Assembly: GCA_039925145.1 (NCBI GenBank)
Contig: JBDSZL010000001.1
Location: forward strand, 11,602 to 75,601
DNA from: JBDSZL01 sp039925145
GTDB taxonomy: Bacteria > Acidobacteriota > Vicinamibacteria > Vicinamibacterales > SCN-69-37
Length of the DNA: 64,000 bases
Direction: 5' to 3'
The position numbers were made by a program, and so were the translations under genes. The notes under the pieces are model-generated. The model made no database searches, was not told where the DNA came from, and worked only from the letters and a program-made list of their open reading frames with translations. Shown here piece by piece: positions 56,753-64,000 of the stretch; the stretch's first letter is position 1, and every line of letters begins with the position of its first letter.

Positions 56753-59047
56753 ATGAGAAATTCCGCAGCCCAGTCGCAAGACGTTTTGTACGGTTTCGGG
56801 CCGTTCGTGGTCGACGTTGCCGTCGGTCATCTCTATTGCGGCGAGGTCGAGATTCCGCTGACCAAGAAGACCTTTGGGGTTCTCCGAACAATCGTGGAGG
56901 GGCACGGCCGGCCAATCACAAAAGAGGAGCTTCTTCGGGAGGTGTGGCCCGACGCCTTCGTCGAGGAGAACAACCTAGCTCGACACATTTCGATGCTGCG
57001 GCGAGCGCTGCACGATTTGGATCCGGATCACGATCACATCGTCACCTTGCCCGGCCGCGGATATCAGTTCACGACGCCTGTGGCCACGATGACCCGAGGC
57101 GAATTTGATGACCAGGTCAGCGGCACGTCCGCAGATCTGAAAGCCTCGGCAATGGCCGATTCCGTTTCGTACGCGTCAGAACAGCCACCGGCTCCTCCGT
57201 CGTTGAGGGGAGTGACGGGTGGCTCGGCCTGGCGCGTTGGCCTTGCTCTGGGACTTCTCCTCGCGGTCACCCTCGGCGTGGCCTTGGCGGTAGACCGCGG
57301 GACGATCGCTCCAGCCTCCACAGTTACTGACCGGCGGCTCTGGCAATTGACCGGCAACGGGCGGTTGGATCGGGAGCCGGCTTGGTCTCCTGACGGCCAA
57401 ATGATTGTTTTCAGCTCGGAACGAGATGGCAACGAAGATCTGTGGCTTCAGTCGATATCGGACGCCACTCCCAGGCAGCTCACTTCCGATCCCGCACAGG
57501 ATTGGCAGCCTTCATGGTCGCCTGACGGGAAGTTCGTCGTTTTTCGGTCCGAGCGCGATGGGGGTGGGCTTTTCATTGTCGCGAGTGCCGGAGGGTCGGC
57601 CAGGCGCGTCTCATCGTTTGGGTACCGACCGCAATGGTCCCCGGCAGGGGACCGCATCATCTTCTATAGCTCTGTTGTCCAAGCGGGATTGCGGCTCTAC
57701 TGCATCCGTCTCGATGGCAGTCCTCCAACATTGGTGCGGCCGGACGTTCTCACGGGAACGCCCGGACGCGCAGCCTGGCACCCCGATGGGAAACGCATCT
57801 CTGTTTACGGCGGAATTCGAGGGGCACCTCCGACACTGACGACACTTCCTCTGGATGGGCTGTCGTCGATCACGTCGGAGGTGGCCCCCGAAGTGGCGAG
57901 TCGCCTGCGCGACTTGAAGTTGTCGCTCGGACAAATCGTCTGGGGACCACGCGGCGACTGCCTATTCTTTGAAGCGCAAATCGATCAAACTCGCAATCTC
58001 TGGCGGATTCGGATCGACCCTAAAACGCTGGCGTGGGTAGGAGGACCCGAACGACTCACTGTCGGCGCGGGGCTCGACAGCGCCATCGCAATCTCACCCG
58101 ACGGCACGAAACTCGCTTTCAGCAGCCGAGTCGAACGGACAAGGATCCTCTCTTATTCGCTCGATTCCGCGACCGGACGCATATCGAATCGGGGTGAGGC
58201 GCTGAGTCCCGAAGGCGCGGATGCTCAGGTCGCCGACCTGTCTCCTGAGGGACGCCGCATCGTCTACCGAACGGCAAACCGCGGGCGTTCGGAGTTGTGG
58301 ATTCATTCTTTCGGCTCGGATCCCGATCGTCTACGGACCACTGAGCCGACCGCGGGGATCCTTCAGCCGCGTTGGTCCAGGGACGGACTGCAACTCGCGT
58401 ATCTCAGGACCTCTTCCGTTGAAAGCGGCAATGCGGTCGTCGTTCTGGCGGTGAATAGCGGCGAAGGCCGTCTCGTGCCGTCGAAATCGGCGCTGTCAAT
58501 GATCTATGACTGGTCGCCCGATGGCGAGTCGTTCCTCGTCGGCTGCCGGGTCGCGACTCGATCAGCGGTCTGTCAACTTCCCATTACGTCGTCCCCTTCG
58601 GCGGAATCGGACTTGAGAGTGTTCGCTGCGGACCCCAGCCGCGATCTATTTGGAATCCGCGTATCTCCAGATGGACGTTGGGTCACAGTCAGCAGCAGTG
58701 AGGATGCGAGATCCTCGGCGATCTCGATCATTCCCGCGACGGGTGGCAAATGGATTTCATTGACTCGTGCCGATTACTACGACACGAAGCCGAGGTGGGC
58801 GCCGGACGGCCGCGCGGTCTACTTCATGTCCAATCGCGGAGGCTCTTGGAACGTCTGGAAGCAGGGGTTTGATTCTGGCCACGGAAGGCCTGTAGGCGAG
58901 GCGACGCAAGTTTCGTCGTTCGGAACGGCTGGCCAACGGATTCAATATCAGTCCCAGATTCAGTTCGCAGTGTCCGGGGATCGAGTAATCGTGCCGGTCA
59001 CGGAGATGTCTGGGGCTGTTTGGATTCTTGAGAATGTTCACAAGTAG
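56753..59047 (+). CDS. CadC-like regulator with TolB-type propeller
   Basis: A 764-residue one-component membrane regulator. An OmpR/CadC-type winged helix (VEIPLTKKTFGVLRTIVEGH, ITKEELLREVWPDAFVEENN, HIVTLPGRGYQFTTPV) occupies about residues 1-110. A span (VGLALGLLLAVTLGVALAV) follows, then a WD40/TolB-like propeller with repeats such as REPAWSPDGQMIVFSSERDG, WQPSWSPDGKFVVFRSERDG and TKPRWAPDGRAVYFMSNRGG. It would sense ligand outside and bind DNA inside. Divergent from the receptor-sulfatase operon, its likely target. Confidence 0.88.
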   Translation: MRNSAAQSQDVLYGFGPFVVDVAVGHLYCGEVEIPLTKKTFGVLRTIVEGHGRPITKEELLREVWPDAFVEENNLARHISMLRRALHDLDPDHDHIVTLPGRGYQFTTPVATMTRGEFDDQVSGTSADLKASAMADSVSYASEQPPAPPSLRGVTGGSAWRVGLALGLLLAVTLGVALAVDRGTIAPASTVTDRRLWQLTGNGRLDREPAWSPDGQMIVFSSERDGNEDLWLQSISDATPRQLTSDPAQDWQPSWSPDGKFVVFRSERDGGGLFIVASAGGSARRVSSFGYRPQWSPAGDRIIFYSSVVQAGLRLYCIRLDGSPPTLVRPDVLTGTPGRAAWHPDGKRISVYGGIRGAPPTLTTLPLDGLSSITSEVAPEVASRLRDLKLSLGQIVWGPRGDCLFFEAQIDQTRNLWRIRIDPKTLAWVGGPERLTVGAGLDSAIAISPDGTKLAFSSRVERTRILSYSLDSATGRISNRGEALSPEGADAQVADLSPEGRRIVYRTANRGRSELWIHSFGSDPDRLRTTEPTAGILQPRWSRDGLQLAYLRTSSVESGNAVVVLAVNSGEGRLVPSKSALSMIYDWSPDGESFLVGCRVATRSAVCQLPITSSPSAESDLRVFAADPSRDLFGIRVSPDGRWVTVSSSEDARSSAISIIPATGGKWISLTRADYYDTKPRWAPDGRAVYFMSNRGGSWNVWKQGFDSGHGRPVGEATQVSSFGTAGQRIQYQSQIQFAVSGDRVIVPVTEMSGAVWILENVHK

Positions 59048-59049
59048 AC

Positions 59050-59571
59050 CAAAGCGCTGGCGGAGCGCGCACTCGATCGCGTGACGAAGCCGCGGGCGTC
59101 CCCTTTTGGCGACGAGGTAGCGCTCGCGGAAGTCCCGACACAGGAATGTCACAACCTGACCCCGCACCTGAGGGCTCCCCGGGCCGTGATCTCGGTGATG
59201 CCGTGCCGGTGCGGCGCGTGAGGGCGACATCGTCGGGAGACGGCTGCGGATCGCTGGAGGGGTGATTGTGGCTCACCCGATCGCCGCGGCGTTGGCTAGG
59301 AGCGCCGCCTTGAACACCTCGCGCGGATGCACGAGCGCGGCATCAAGGGTGCCGCGGCTGACCTCGTGATACGCGATGACCCGCAATTGCGTCGTCACGC
59401 AGAGGATGCCGAACACTTCCGACGCCTCGTCCTGCACGAGCGTCATCAGTGACGCCGCGTCTCGCTGACATTCCTCAGCCGTCTCCCGAGCACCACGGGG
59501 TGGCCCGCGCTGTCCTTCCTCACTGAATATCGTACTGTCAGCTCCCGTAGTCTCATCGTTTCTGTCTGCAT
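59050..59571 (-). pseudogene. RadC-like JAB-domain protein, frameshifted
   Basis: Pieces of one protein lie in three frames in order: MQTETMRLRELTVRYSVRKD (start 59571), then LMTLVQDEASEVFGILCV and VHPREVFKAALLANAAAI ending in a stop at 59273, then VSHNHPSSDPQPSPDDVALTRR. HNHPS...D is the JAB/MPN zinc motif of RadC-type proteins. There are two frameshifts (near 59460 and 59275) and the C terminus is lost. Such JAB proteins are typical cargo of integrated elements. Confidence 0.82.
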
Positions 59572-59868
59572 GGTCGTGTCCTCCGTCTGTGCGGGTTGCG
59601 GTTCCTTCGCGACTTGAGGAACCCGACCCGCACATCGCGAGGACACGAGCGGAGCGCCGCTCCGGCGAGGCCGAGGCGTGTTGCAGCGGCTGTGATCAGG
59701 CGTGCCTGGCGCAGCCGGCGAAGCCGGTTGACCGCTGCGAAGCCGGGGGCCGTCCGCTCTTTGGCGCCGGGGTGGCGCGGAGCGATTCAAGACGGAACGA
59801 TGGGAAGGGGGAGCGTACGGACCGTGACCGAGCATGGTGGGCGTGAACAGTGCGATGTCGTGGATAAT

Positions 59869-60440
59869 ATGTGCGCAGCAATGGCCAAGCGGAAAGCGCC
59901 CGTCCAACCCGGCGACGACGCTCAGCCTGAACTCAACCTCTTGAGCGACGCGGATCTGCGCCTGACGGCGTGCGTGTACGCAGCCTGTGGCGCCGCCCGT
60001 CACCTGCGAGAGCACGGCGAGCTGCCCAAGAAGATCGGCGGCGCGTGGAGCGTCATTCCGATGACACACATCACCAAGAGCCGTGGGACAAACCTGATCC
60101 TCGACGAAGACGAGCAGCTTGTTTACGACGCATTGCGGCGTGAAGGTCGGTTTCCTGGTGGCGTCGCGCGGTTCATTCGGGACGCAGAGCCTGCGACGCA
60201 GAAGGTGTCCTTCGTTGAGCTTCAGCAAGTTATCGCGGGGTTTCGAGTCGCTCTTGATGATCCGTCCGCCGAGTTCGTTGCAGCGCTGCGCGAGGCTCGG
60301 GTACTCTCTGACGCCGATTGGGAGGCGGTAATCGGGTTTCTCCGGGAAGCCCTCCAGTTTCTGGCGGGCCCTGAGCGAACCGTGGGAAAGGATGCAGAGG
60401 GGCACCTCGTCATCGATCCCGACGCCGATCCTCGAAATGC
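59869..60440 (+). CDS. hypothetical protein, 3' end uncertain
   Basis: Starting with MCAAMAKRKAPVQPGDD (or ATG at 59881), the frame encodes about 190 credible residues: LNLLSDADLRLTACVYAACG, HGELPKKIGGAWSVIPMTHI, LVYDALRREGRFPGGVARFI, and VLSDADWEAVIGFLREALQF. Third-position GC bias supports this strand. I do not recognise the family. The frame stays open to 61749, but beyond about 60440 it only shadows minus-strand genes, so the original stop seems lost or the frame has shifted. Confidence 0.5.
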
Positions 60441-60624
60441 CGATTGGCTTCGGAGCGCCAGTGCTAGCCGTCTGGCGGGACATCACCTCCCACACAAAGA
60501 ATGGCTCGACCGATCCGTCCGGCGAGGGCTGCGAGATCCACGACCAGCGTGGCGCCTTGAGTGTGAATTCACGTCACGAAGGACCGGAGCGCCCCGCGCG
60601 ATGCGAGACGCCCCGGCTGGTCCG

Positions 60625-60861
60625 TCAGACGACCTCCGCCAGCGTCTTCTCGTGCTGTGTGTAGGCCTCGAGGATGACGTCGCGCAGCTTGTCCTGAGAC
60701 GTCGCGTCGACGGCCGGACGCAGCAACGCGAAACTACGACGTTCGCCGTTCACCGAATACTGGCGCGCCGGGAACGTGACATTGCGTCCGCCGTTCCTGA
60801 GCTCCCACAGTGCGAACCCGACGAGTTTCAGCCCGTCCAGCGGGCCGCCAATCAGGTCCAC
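60625..60861 (-). CDS. small conserved protein, SpoVG-like pattern
   Basis: A 78-residue protein: LVGFALWELRNGGRNVTFPA, RQYSVNGERRSFALLRPAVD, LRDVILEAYTQHEKTLAEVV. The strand-rich GxALxE...VxFPAR core recalls SpoVG-type or element-encoded small proteins, but the function is unknown. Co-occurrence with RadC/JAB genes is familiar from integrated elements. It reads opposite to the hypothetical gene on its left. Confidence 0.6.
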   Translation of the reverse strand: MDLIGGPLDGLKLVGFALWELRNGGRNVTFPARQYSVNGERRSFALLRPAVDATSQDKLRDVILEAYTQHEKTLAEVV

Positions 60862-61039
60862 GAATTTTGGGCCATCTGTTCAGCGGTGTTCAGGCGAGTT
60901 CGGCGTCTGGACTCGAGCACGGTCGATCGGCGATGGCTGCCCGTTGGCCGTCGGGGGGCCCGGGTTGGGAAGTACACGAGGGGCGGTGCGGGGCGATTCA
61001 GCAGTTGCGCCACCGCGTGCCCCACGAAGACACGCTCAC

Positions 61040-61170
61040 GATGTTACCGCGCTGCAGCGCATGAACGTGCCGGCGTGGCTGCTCGTGTAGCCGGACGAGA
61101 ATCACGGGATCCCGAAGGCCGAGAACAGCGGCGTCTTCTGGTGCGACGTGCGCACATGGCTGGAGAAGCG
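61040..61170 (+). pseudogene. S9 prolyl-oligopeptidase C-terminal remnant
   Basis: VTALQRMNVPAWLLV is followed by an in-frame stop (ends 61090), then PDENHGIPKAENSGVFWCDV and RTWLEKRQ. This is the C terminus of S9 peptidases (LFTALQRxGVPxRLLxFPDENHWxLKPxNS), with the catalytic His in DENH. Only about 40 residues remain, interrupted by a stop, so it is a gene fragment. Confidence 0.7.
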
Positions 61171-61596
61171 TCAGGCCTTTGGCAGCTCTTTGAATGGATT
61201 GAAGACCTTCAGGCCGGGCCGACGAAAGTCCTTGTCATTGCCGGTGACAATCGTCAGACCGTGCCGTCTGGCTGTGGCCGCGATGTAACTGTCCTCGACC
61301 GGCATGCGCCGTCCGGCTTTCTCGAAAAGGTGCTCTTGCTCGGCCCAGACGTGGGCCACCGACACGTTGAACCCGTGAATCCGGCCCTGCATCGCAGCGA
61401 CCAGCCGGGTGAGCCAGGCCTGGAGGGCGGTCCGCTGACGGCCTTCCTTGCTGCGCACCCAGTATGCCAACTGGGCGATCACCACGGCGCTTGTGTAGCA
61501 GTTGTCGCGTTCCTGTTCCAGCCAGGCCACGACGCGAGCATCGCCGGCGCGCTTTCCCGCCTGGGAGATGACGTCCGTGTCGAGCAGCCAGCTCAC
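61171..61596 (-). CDS. vapC: VapC-type PIN-domain toxin
   Basis: A 141-residue PIN ribonuclease. Acidic residues are in SWLLDTDVIS, PVEDSYIAATARRHGLTIVT and GNDKDF. The position usually held by the second conserved Glu reads SAVVIAQLAYWV, with Gln instead, which could weaken metal binding or mark a subfamily. The GTG start at 61596 overlaps the vapB stop (GTGA). Toxin of a type II pair that cleaves RNA when free of VapB. Confidence 0.85.
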   Translation of the reverse strand: MSWLLDTDVISQAGKRAGDARVVAWLEQERDNCYTSAVVIAQLAYWVRSKEGRQRTALQAWLTRLVAAMQGRIHGFNVSVAHVWAEQEHLFEKAGRRMPVEDSYIAATARRHGLTIVTGNDKDFRRPGLKVFNPFKELPKA

Positions 61597-61820
61597 AACT
61601 TGCGGCGGCGCGCGGCGTCCCGGCGACGCGATGGGATGTCGTCCATGCTGACGGGACACGCCTTCAGCACCGCCACCCAGTCCTCTCCGGCCGGAAGACG
61701 TCGGAACACGATGGCGTCTTCGTCCGCATCGAAACGCGCGTCGAAATAGTCGCCTGGCGAAGCAGGCGCCAACGTGCTGGGCACCGTCAATCGGCGCTTG
61801 GCGTCGAGGGTAACAATCAT
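61593..61820 (-). CDS. vapB: VapB-type antitoxin
   Basis: A 75-residue antitoxin. The N-terminal half, MIVTLDAKRRLTVPSTLAPA and GDYFDARFD, forms an AbrB-like swapped-hairpin DNA-binding domain; the C-terminal basic tail (SMDDIPSRRRDAARRRKL) would neutralise VapC. The ATG is only seven bases from the -10 hexamer, so the message is probably leaderless. Confidence 0.82.
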   Translation of the reverse strand: MIVTLDAKRRLTVPSTLAPASPGDYFDARFDADEDAIVFRRLPAGEDWVAVLKACPVSMDDIPSRRRDAARRRKL

Positions 61821-61821
61821 G

Positions 61822-61856
61822 GTGGGATTATCCCACTGGTTTGCACATGACGTCAA
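61822..61856 (-). promoter_or_regulatory. vapBC promoter and operator
   Basis: On the minus strand TTGACG (61856-61851) and GATAAT (61832-61827) are 18 bases apart. The -10 lies inside a perfect inverted repeat, GTGGGAT-T-ATCCCAC on the plus strand (61822-61836). A VapBC complex binding there would cover the -10 and the start codon, the expected autoregulation. Confidence 0.75.
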
Positions 61857-62096
61857 GGTCGCGTCAGGGACCGCCAGCACGAATTCGACCCGCACGGCCT
61901 CGTTCGACGGAGGTCTCGACTGATGCGGGCGGTAGATCTCGACCCTGCATCGTTCCGTCGGGTAAGGTCCTCGAAAGCGTCGAGGACGCTTCCGGTCCGC
62001 GGGAAGGGCAGAAGCCCACCTACCTCAGTACGATTCTCGCGAACCTTCTTTCAGCCCGATGTGCGGACAGCGGGCGTTTTGATGAAAGGAGGTCGC

Positions 62097-63515
62097 ATGT
62101 CGACCGATTCCAACGAGACCCCGCGTCCGCTCCCTGCCCGCCCCAATCTCAGGCATCTGAAGGACCAAGCGAAAGACCTGGTCAAGTCTGGCGCCGCAGC
62201 GTCGCTTTCGGAGGCGCAGTTCATCATTGCGCGCCAGTACGGTTTTGCGAGCTGGCCCAAGCTCCAGGCTCACGTAGCGCTTCACGAAGAGTTCAATGCC
62301 GCGCGCGACGCGAATGACGTCACGAGGATGCGCGCGATGGTGAACGCCCACGTGTCGGAGTTGATGAGTTCCGGGGCTGCCACATCGGTCGCTGAGGCCC
62401 GGGCTCAGGTCGCCCTGCTCGCTCAGGTGAAGGACTGGGCGGAGATCGAGGAGGGATTACGAAGTCTCGAGGCGCGTGGACCGATCGCGCTAACGAGCTC
62501 CGAGGTCAGGCAACTCTGTCGGGCCATCGAGGCGCAAGACGTGCCCCGCGTCCAGCAATTGATGACCCGCCAGCCGGGACTCCACCGCGCACCGATCGGA
62601 TACGGCAAGAACGGTCCGCTGACGTTCGTGGCTGAATGCGACGTGCCGCCAAGCGCGGCTAGTCTCTCGCTCGCACGATGGATGATCGAGCACGGCTCTG
62701 ACGTGCACCAGGGCGGAGACGGGCCGCTGATGCGTGCGGCCCTCGTCGGCGGTCGCATACCGATGATGGACTTGCTCGTGTCGCTCGGCGCTGACGTCAA
62801 CGCCAGGTGGGACGGGTGGTTCCCGATCATCTTCGCCGCCTGCGAGGGCGTCGACTCCGCGTCGCTCACGTGGCTTCTGGATCACGGCGCCAATCCGAAT
62901 GCCGCCGACCGTGAGGGCACGTCGGCGTTGGATTATGTCATCGGGACGTACGTGCGCTCACCAGATCTGGCCACGTGCATCGATTTGCTGTCGGCCGCTG
63001 GTGGGGTGACGAAATACGCCAGGCCCGGCGTGCTCGAGCTGCTTTGCGGCCGTTTGGACCGGTTGGCGGCGCTAATCGCTGCGGATCCGGTACTTACCAG
63101 CACACGATTCGACGAGCTCGACTTCGGCGCGACCGGCGGACGCATGCTCACGCTCAAAGGCGCAACACTCCTGCACGTGGCCGCCGAATATCGACACCTG
63201 GACGCCATCCACCTGTTGTTGGGCCGTGGCGCCGACGTGAACGGACGCGCCTCGATCGACGAGGCTGGCGTTGGTGGACAAACCGCGATCTTTCATGCTG
63301 TCACGCAGGCCGACGATGGAGGCGTGGCCGCAACGCGGCTGCTCGCTGACCGCGGGGCGGACCTCGCGGTCCGCGCGAAGCTGCCCGGGCACTACGAGCG
63401 TCAAGGCGAGATCGTTGAATGCACGCCACTCGGCTATGCGCTGCGGTTCCAGGAAACACGCTCCGACAAGGGAATGACGGTGGCCCTGCTACGAGAGCGA
63501 GGGGCTCCCGCGTGA
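62097..63515 (+). CDS. ankyrin-repeat protein
   Basis: A 472-residue protein. It begins with NLRHLKDQAKDLVKSGAAAS and AQFIIARQYGFASWPKLQAHV, a stereotyped acidobacterial N-terminal helix region, and continues with ankyrin repeats (LVSLGADVNARWDGWFPIIF; LLDHGANPNAADREGTSALD; GATLLHVAAEYRHLDAIHLL; LLGRGADVNGRASIDE). Likely a protein-protein interaction scaffold, cytoplasmic. AAAGGAGG lies four bases before the ATG. It is the last gene before att-like copy C. Confidence 0.88.
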   Translation: MSTDSNETPRPLPARPNLRHLKDQAKDLVKSGAAASLSEAQFIIARQYGFASWPKLQAHVALHEEFNAARDANDVTRMRAMVNAHVSELMSSGAATSVAEARAQVALLAQVKDWAEIEEGLRSLEARGPIALTSSEVRQLCRAIEAQDVPRVQQLMTRQPGLHRAPIGYGKNGPLTFVAECDVPPSAASLSLARWMIEHGSDVHQGGDGPLMRAALVGGRIPMMDLLVSLGADVNARWDGWFPIIFAACEGVDSASLTWLLDHGANPNAADREGTSALDYVIGTYVRSPDLATCIDLLSAAGGVTKYARPGVLELLCGRLDRLAALIAADPVLTSTRFDELDFGATGGRMLTLKGATLLHVAAEYRHLDAIHLLLGRGADVNGRASIDEAGVGGQTAIFHAVTQADDGGVAATRLLADRGADLAVRAKLPGHYERQGEIVECTPLGYALRFQETRSDKGMTVALLRERGAPA

Positions 63516-63850
63516 TCCCGACTCGGAGTTCGTCTCGTCGCGGGGTCCATCCTCTCCTCGAACGTCTTGACGGGCTGCGTCTTCTGGCCTGCTGGTCAAT
63601 TCACGGCTGTGCAGCGCGGGCGGGATGTCGGCGCGGATGAGCCTCACTTCGCCAGACGCATCCCGACCACACATGCGATCTTGCGCGGCCCGCCAGAACA
63701 CGCGGTCAAGGCTCCGGCGCAAGTATTCACCACCAGTGTGCCTTGGCCCCAGATCGAGCACCGACATCGCTGGCGGCGGGAGTCGTGTTCGAGACAGGCG
63801 TAGCGGGCAGCCGGAAATCACGAGCGGAATAGGGGAATCTACGGCGACTT
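63516..63850. other. gene-free stretch with partial att core
   Basis: No gene I can support. A partial att-like core, GGCGGCGGGAGTCGTG, occurs at 63772-63787, resembling the start of the 114-base units. Short frames on both strands here have no family resemblance. Confidence 0.5.
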
Positions 63851-63851
63851 C

Positions 63852-63868
63852 GGTACAAATCAGGTACA
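63852..63868. repeat. paired AGGTACA motif (possible arm-type site), right
   Basis: GGTACAAATCAGGTACA, the counterpart of the motif at 50292, differing at one base, same orientation, 50 bases inside att-like copy C. Confidence 0.5.
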
Positions 63869-63887
63869 GGTGAAAATGTGTGTCTGT

Positions 63888-63910
63888 AAGTTGTTTAAAA
63901 TAAACAACTT
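63888..63910. terminator. AT-rich perfect hairpin next to copy C
   Basis: AAGTTGTTTA, loop AAA, TAAACAACTT: a perfect ten-pair stem, strikingly AT-rich for this genome, right at the edge of att-like copy C. It could be a bidirectional terminator or part of the recombination site. Confidence 0.55.
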
Positions 63911-63917
63911 AGATGGT

Positions 63918-64000
63918 GGAGGCGGCGTGAGTCGTGCCGGAGCCGAGCGGCTGAAAGCCGCTGGCGAGTGCCTGACTCGCCGGCGAAACCAACCTCGCGA
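63918..64000. repeat. att-like hairpin repeat, copy C (cut by window end)
   Basis: The first 83 bases of the same unit (GGAGGCGGCGTGAGTCGTGCC onward, given shortened) with the first two hairpins and the beginning of the third (ACCAACCTCGC). The window ends inside the third stem. If the pattern holds, the intact tRNA or tmRNA gene may lie just beyond, on the minus strand. Confidence 0.75.

Noticed and set aside
58757..59230. 157-residue minus-strand frame overlapping the CadC-like gene.
   Set aside because: Mostly antisense to the propeller repeats; its N-terminal part is RadC debris in another frame.
59446..60495. Long minus-strand frame of 349 residues.
   Set aside because: It is antisense to the better supported hypothetical gene; only its last 41 residues, which are the RadC-like N terminus, are meaningful.
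59596..61749. One 717-residue plus-strand frame.
   Set aside because: Only about 190 residues (59869-60440) look coding; the rest runs antisense to a small gene and vapC and across an S9 remnant, so it is chance openness in GC-rich DNA.
1..64000. CRISPR arrays, rRNA genes, insertion-sequence transposases.
   Set aside because: No regularly spaced short repeats, rRNA-like stretches or transposase motifs were seen.

Overview
The window is high-GC DNA (stop-free shadow frames are common) and most resembles an acidobacterium of the Vicinamibacteria type. The evidence is two large TonB-dependent receptors with N-terminal carboxypeptidase-regulatory-like domains, five large secreted proteins built from the same domain, a CadC-like winged-helix/TolB-propeller regulator, an ECF sigma factor next to a Ser/Thr kinase, and an ankyrin protein of a type common in that phylum. 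The taxonomic placement is an inference from gene content, not from a marker gene.

Left third (1-19.8 kb), housekeeping and stress. A DUF3617 protein faces an addA-addB recombination nuclease pair; addB carries a pair of in-frame palindromic insertions. Next come a PRPP synthetase, then a complete phosphate module: a porin, pstS, pstC and pstA on the minus strand, pstB and phoU diverging from them, then phoR and phoB and a TonB-like protein. An SPFH (band 7)/Arc-type operon follows, with a clear promoter-embedded palindrome.

Middle (19.9-45.9 kb). This part holds a TonB-dependent receptor, a 47-residue YHS protein, five CarboxypepD_reg-like secreted proteins (two of the loci are four-base-overlapping tandem pairs), a DUF6766 membrane protein, an SDR oxidoreductase, a LytS/LytTR two-component operon, and a decayed glyA that still has a recognisable ZTP riboswitch. 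It also holds an sdpR-sdpI-tlpA operon, a nucleotidyltransferase pair, and an ECF sigma factor followed by an unusual fusion of a Ser/Thr kinase to a Wzz-type polysaccharide co-polymerase domain.

Right third (45.9-64 kb), accessory DNA. Three copies of a ~114-base unit (46.0, 50.1 and 63.9 kb) contain three hairpins and what looks like the 3' end plus terminator of a tRNA or tmRNA gene read on the minus strand. They look like stacked attachment sites. The first interval (46.1-50.1 kb) holds a VOC protein, an integron-type integrase truncated by a 195-base duplication of the end of a CarboxypepD_reg gene 5.3 kb away, and a DUF4143 ATPase. The second interval (50.2-63.9 kb) has matching short direct-repeat motifs just inside both ends. 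It carries a TonB receptor-sulfatase-regulator module plus debris of mobile elements (RadC/JAB pseudogene, ParE and S9-peptidase remnants, a VapBC pair) and the ankyrin protein. I infer it is an integrated element of about 13.8 kb. No complete rRNA, tRNA or CRISPR array is visible.
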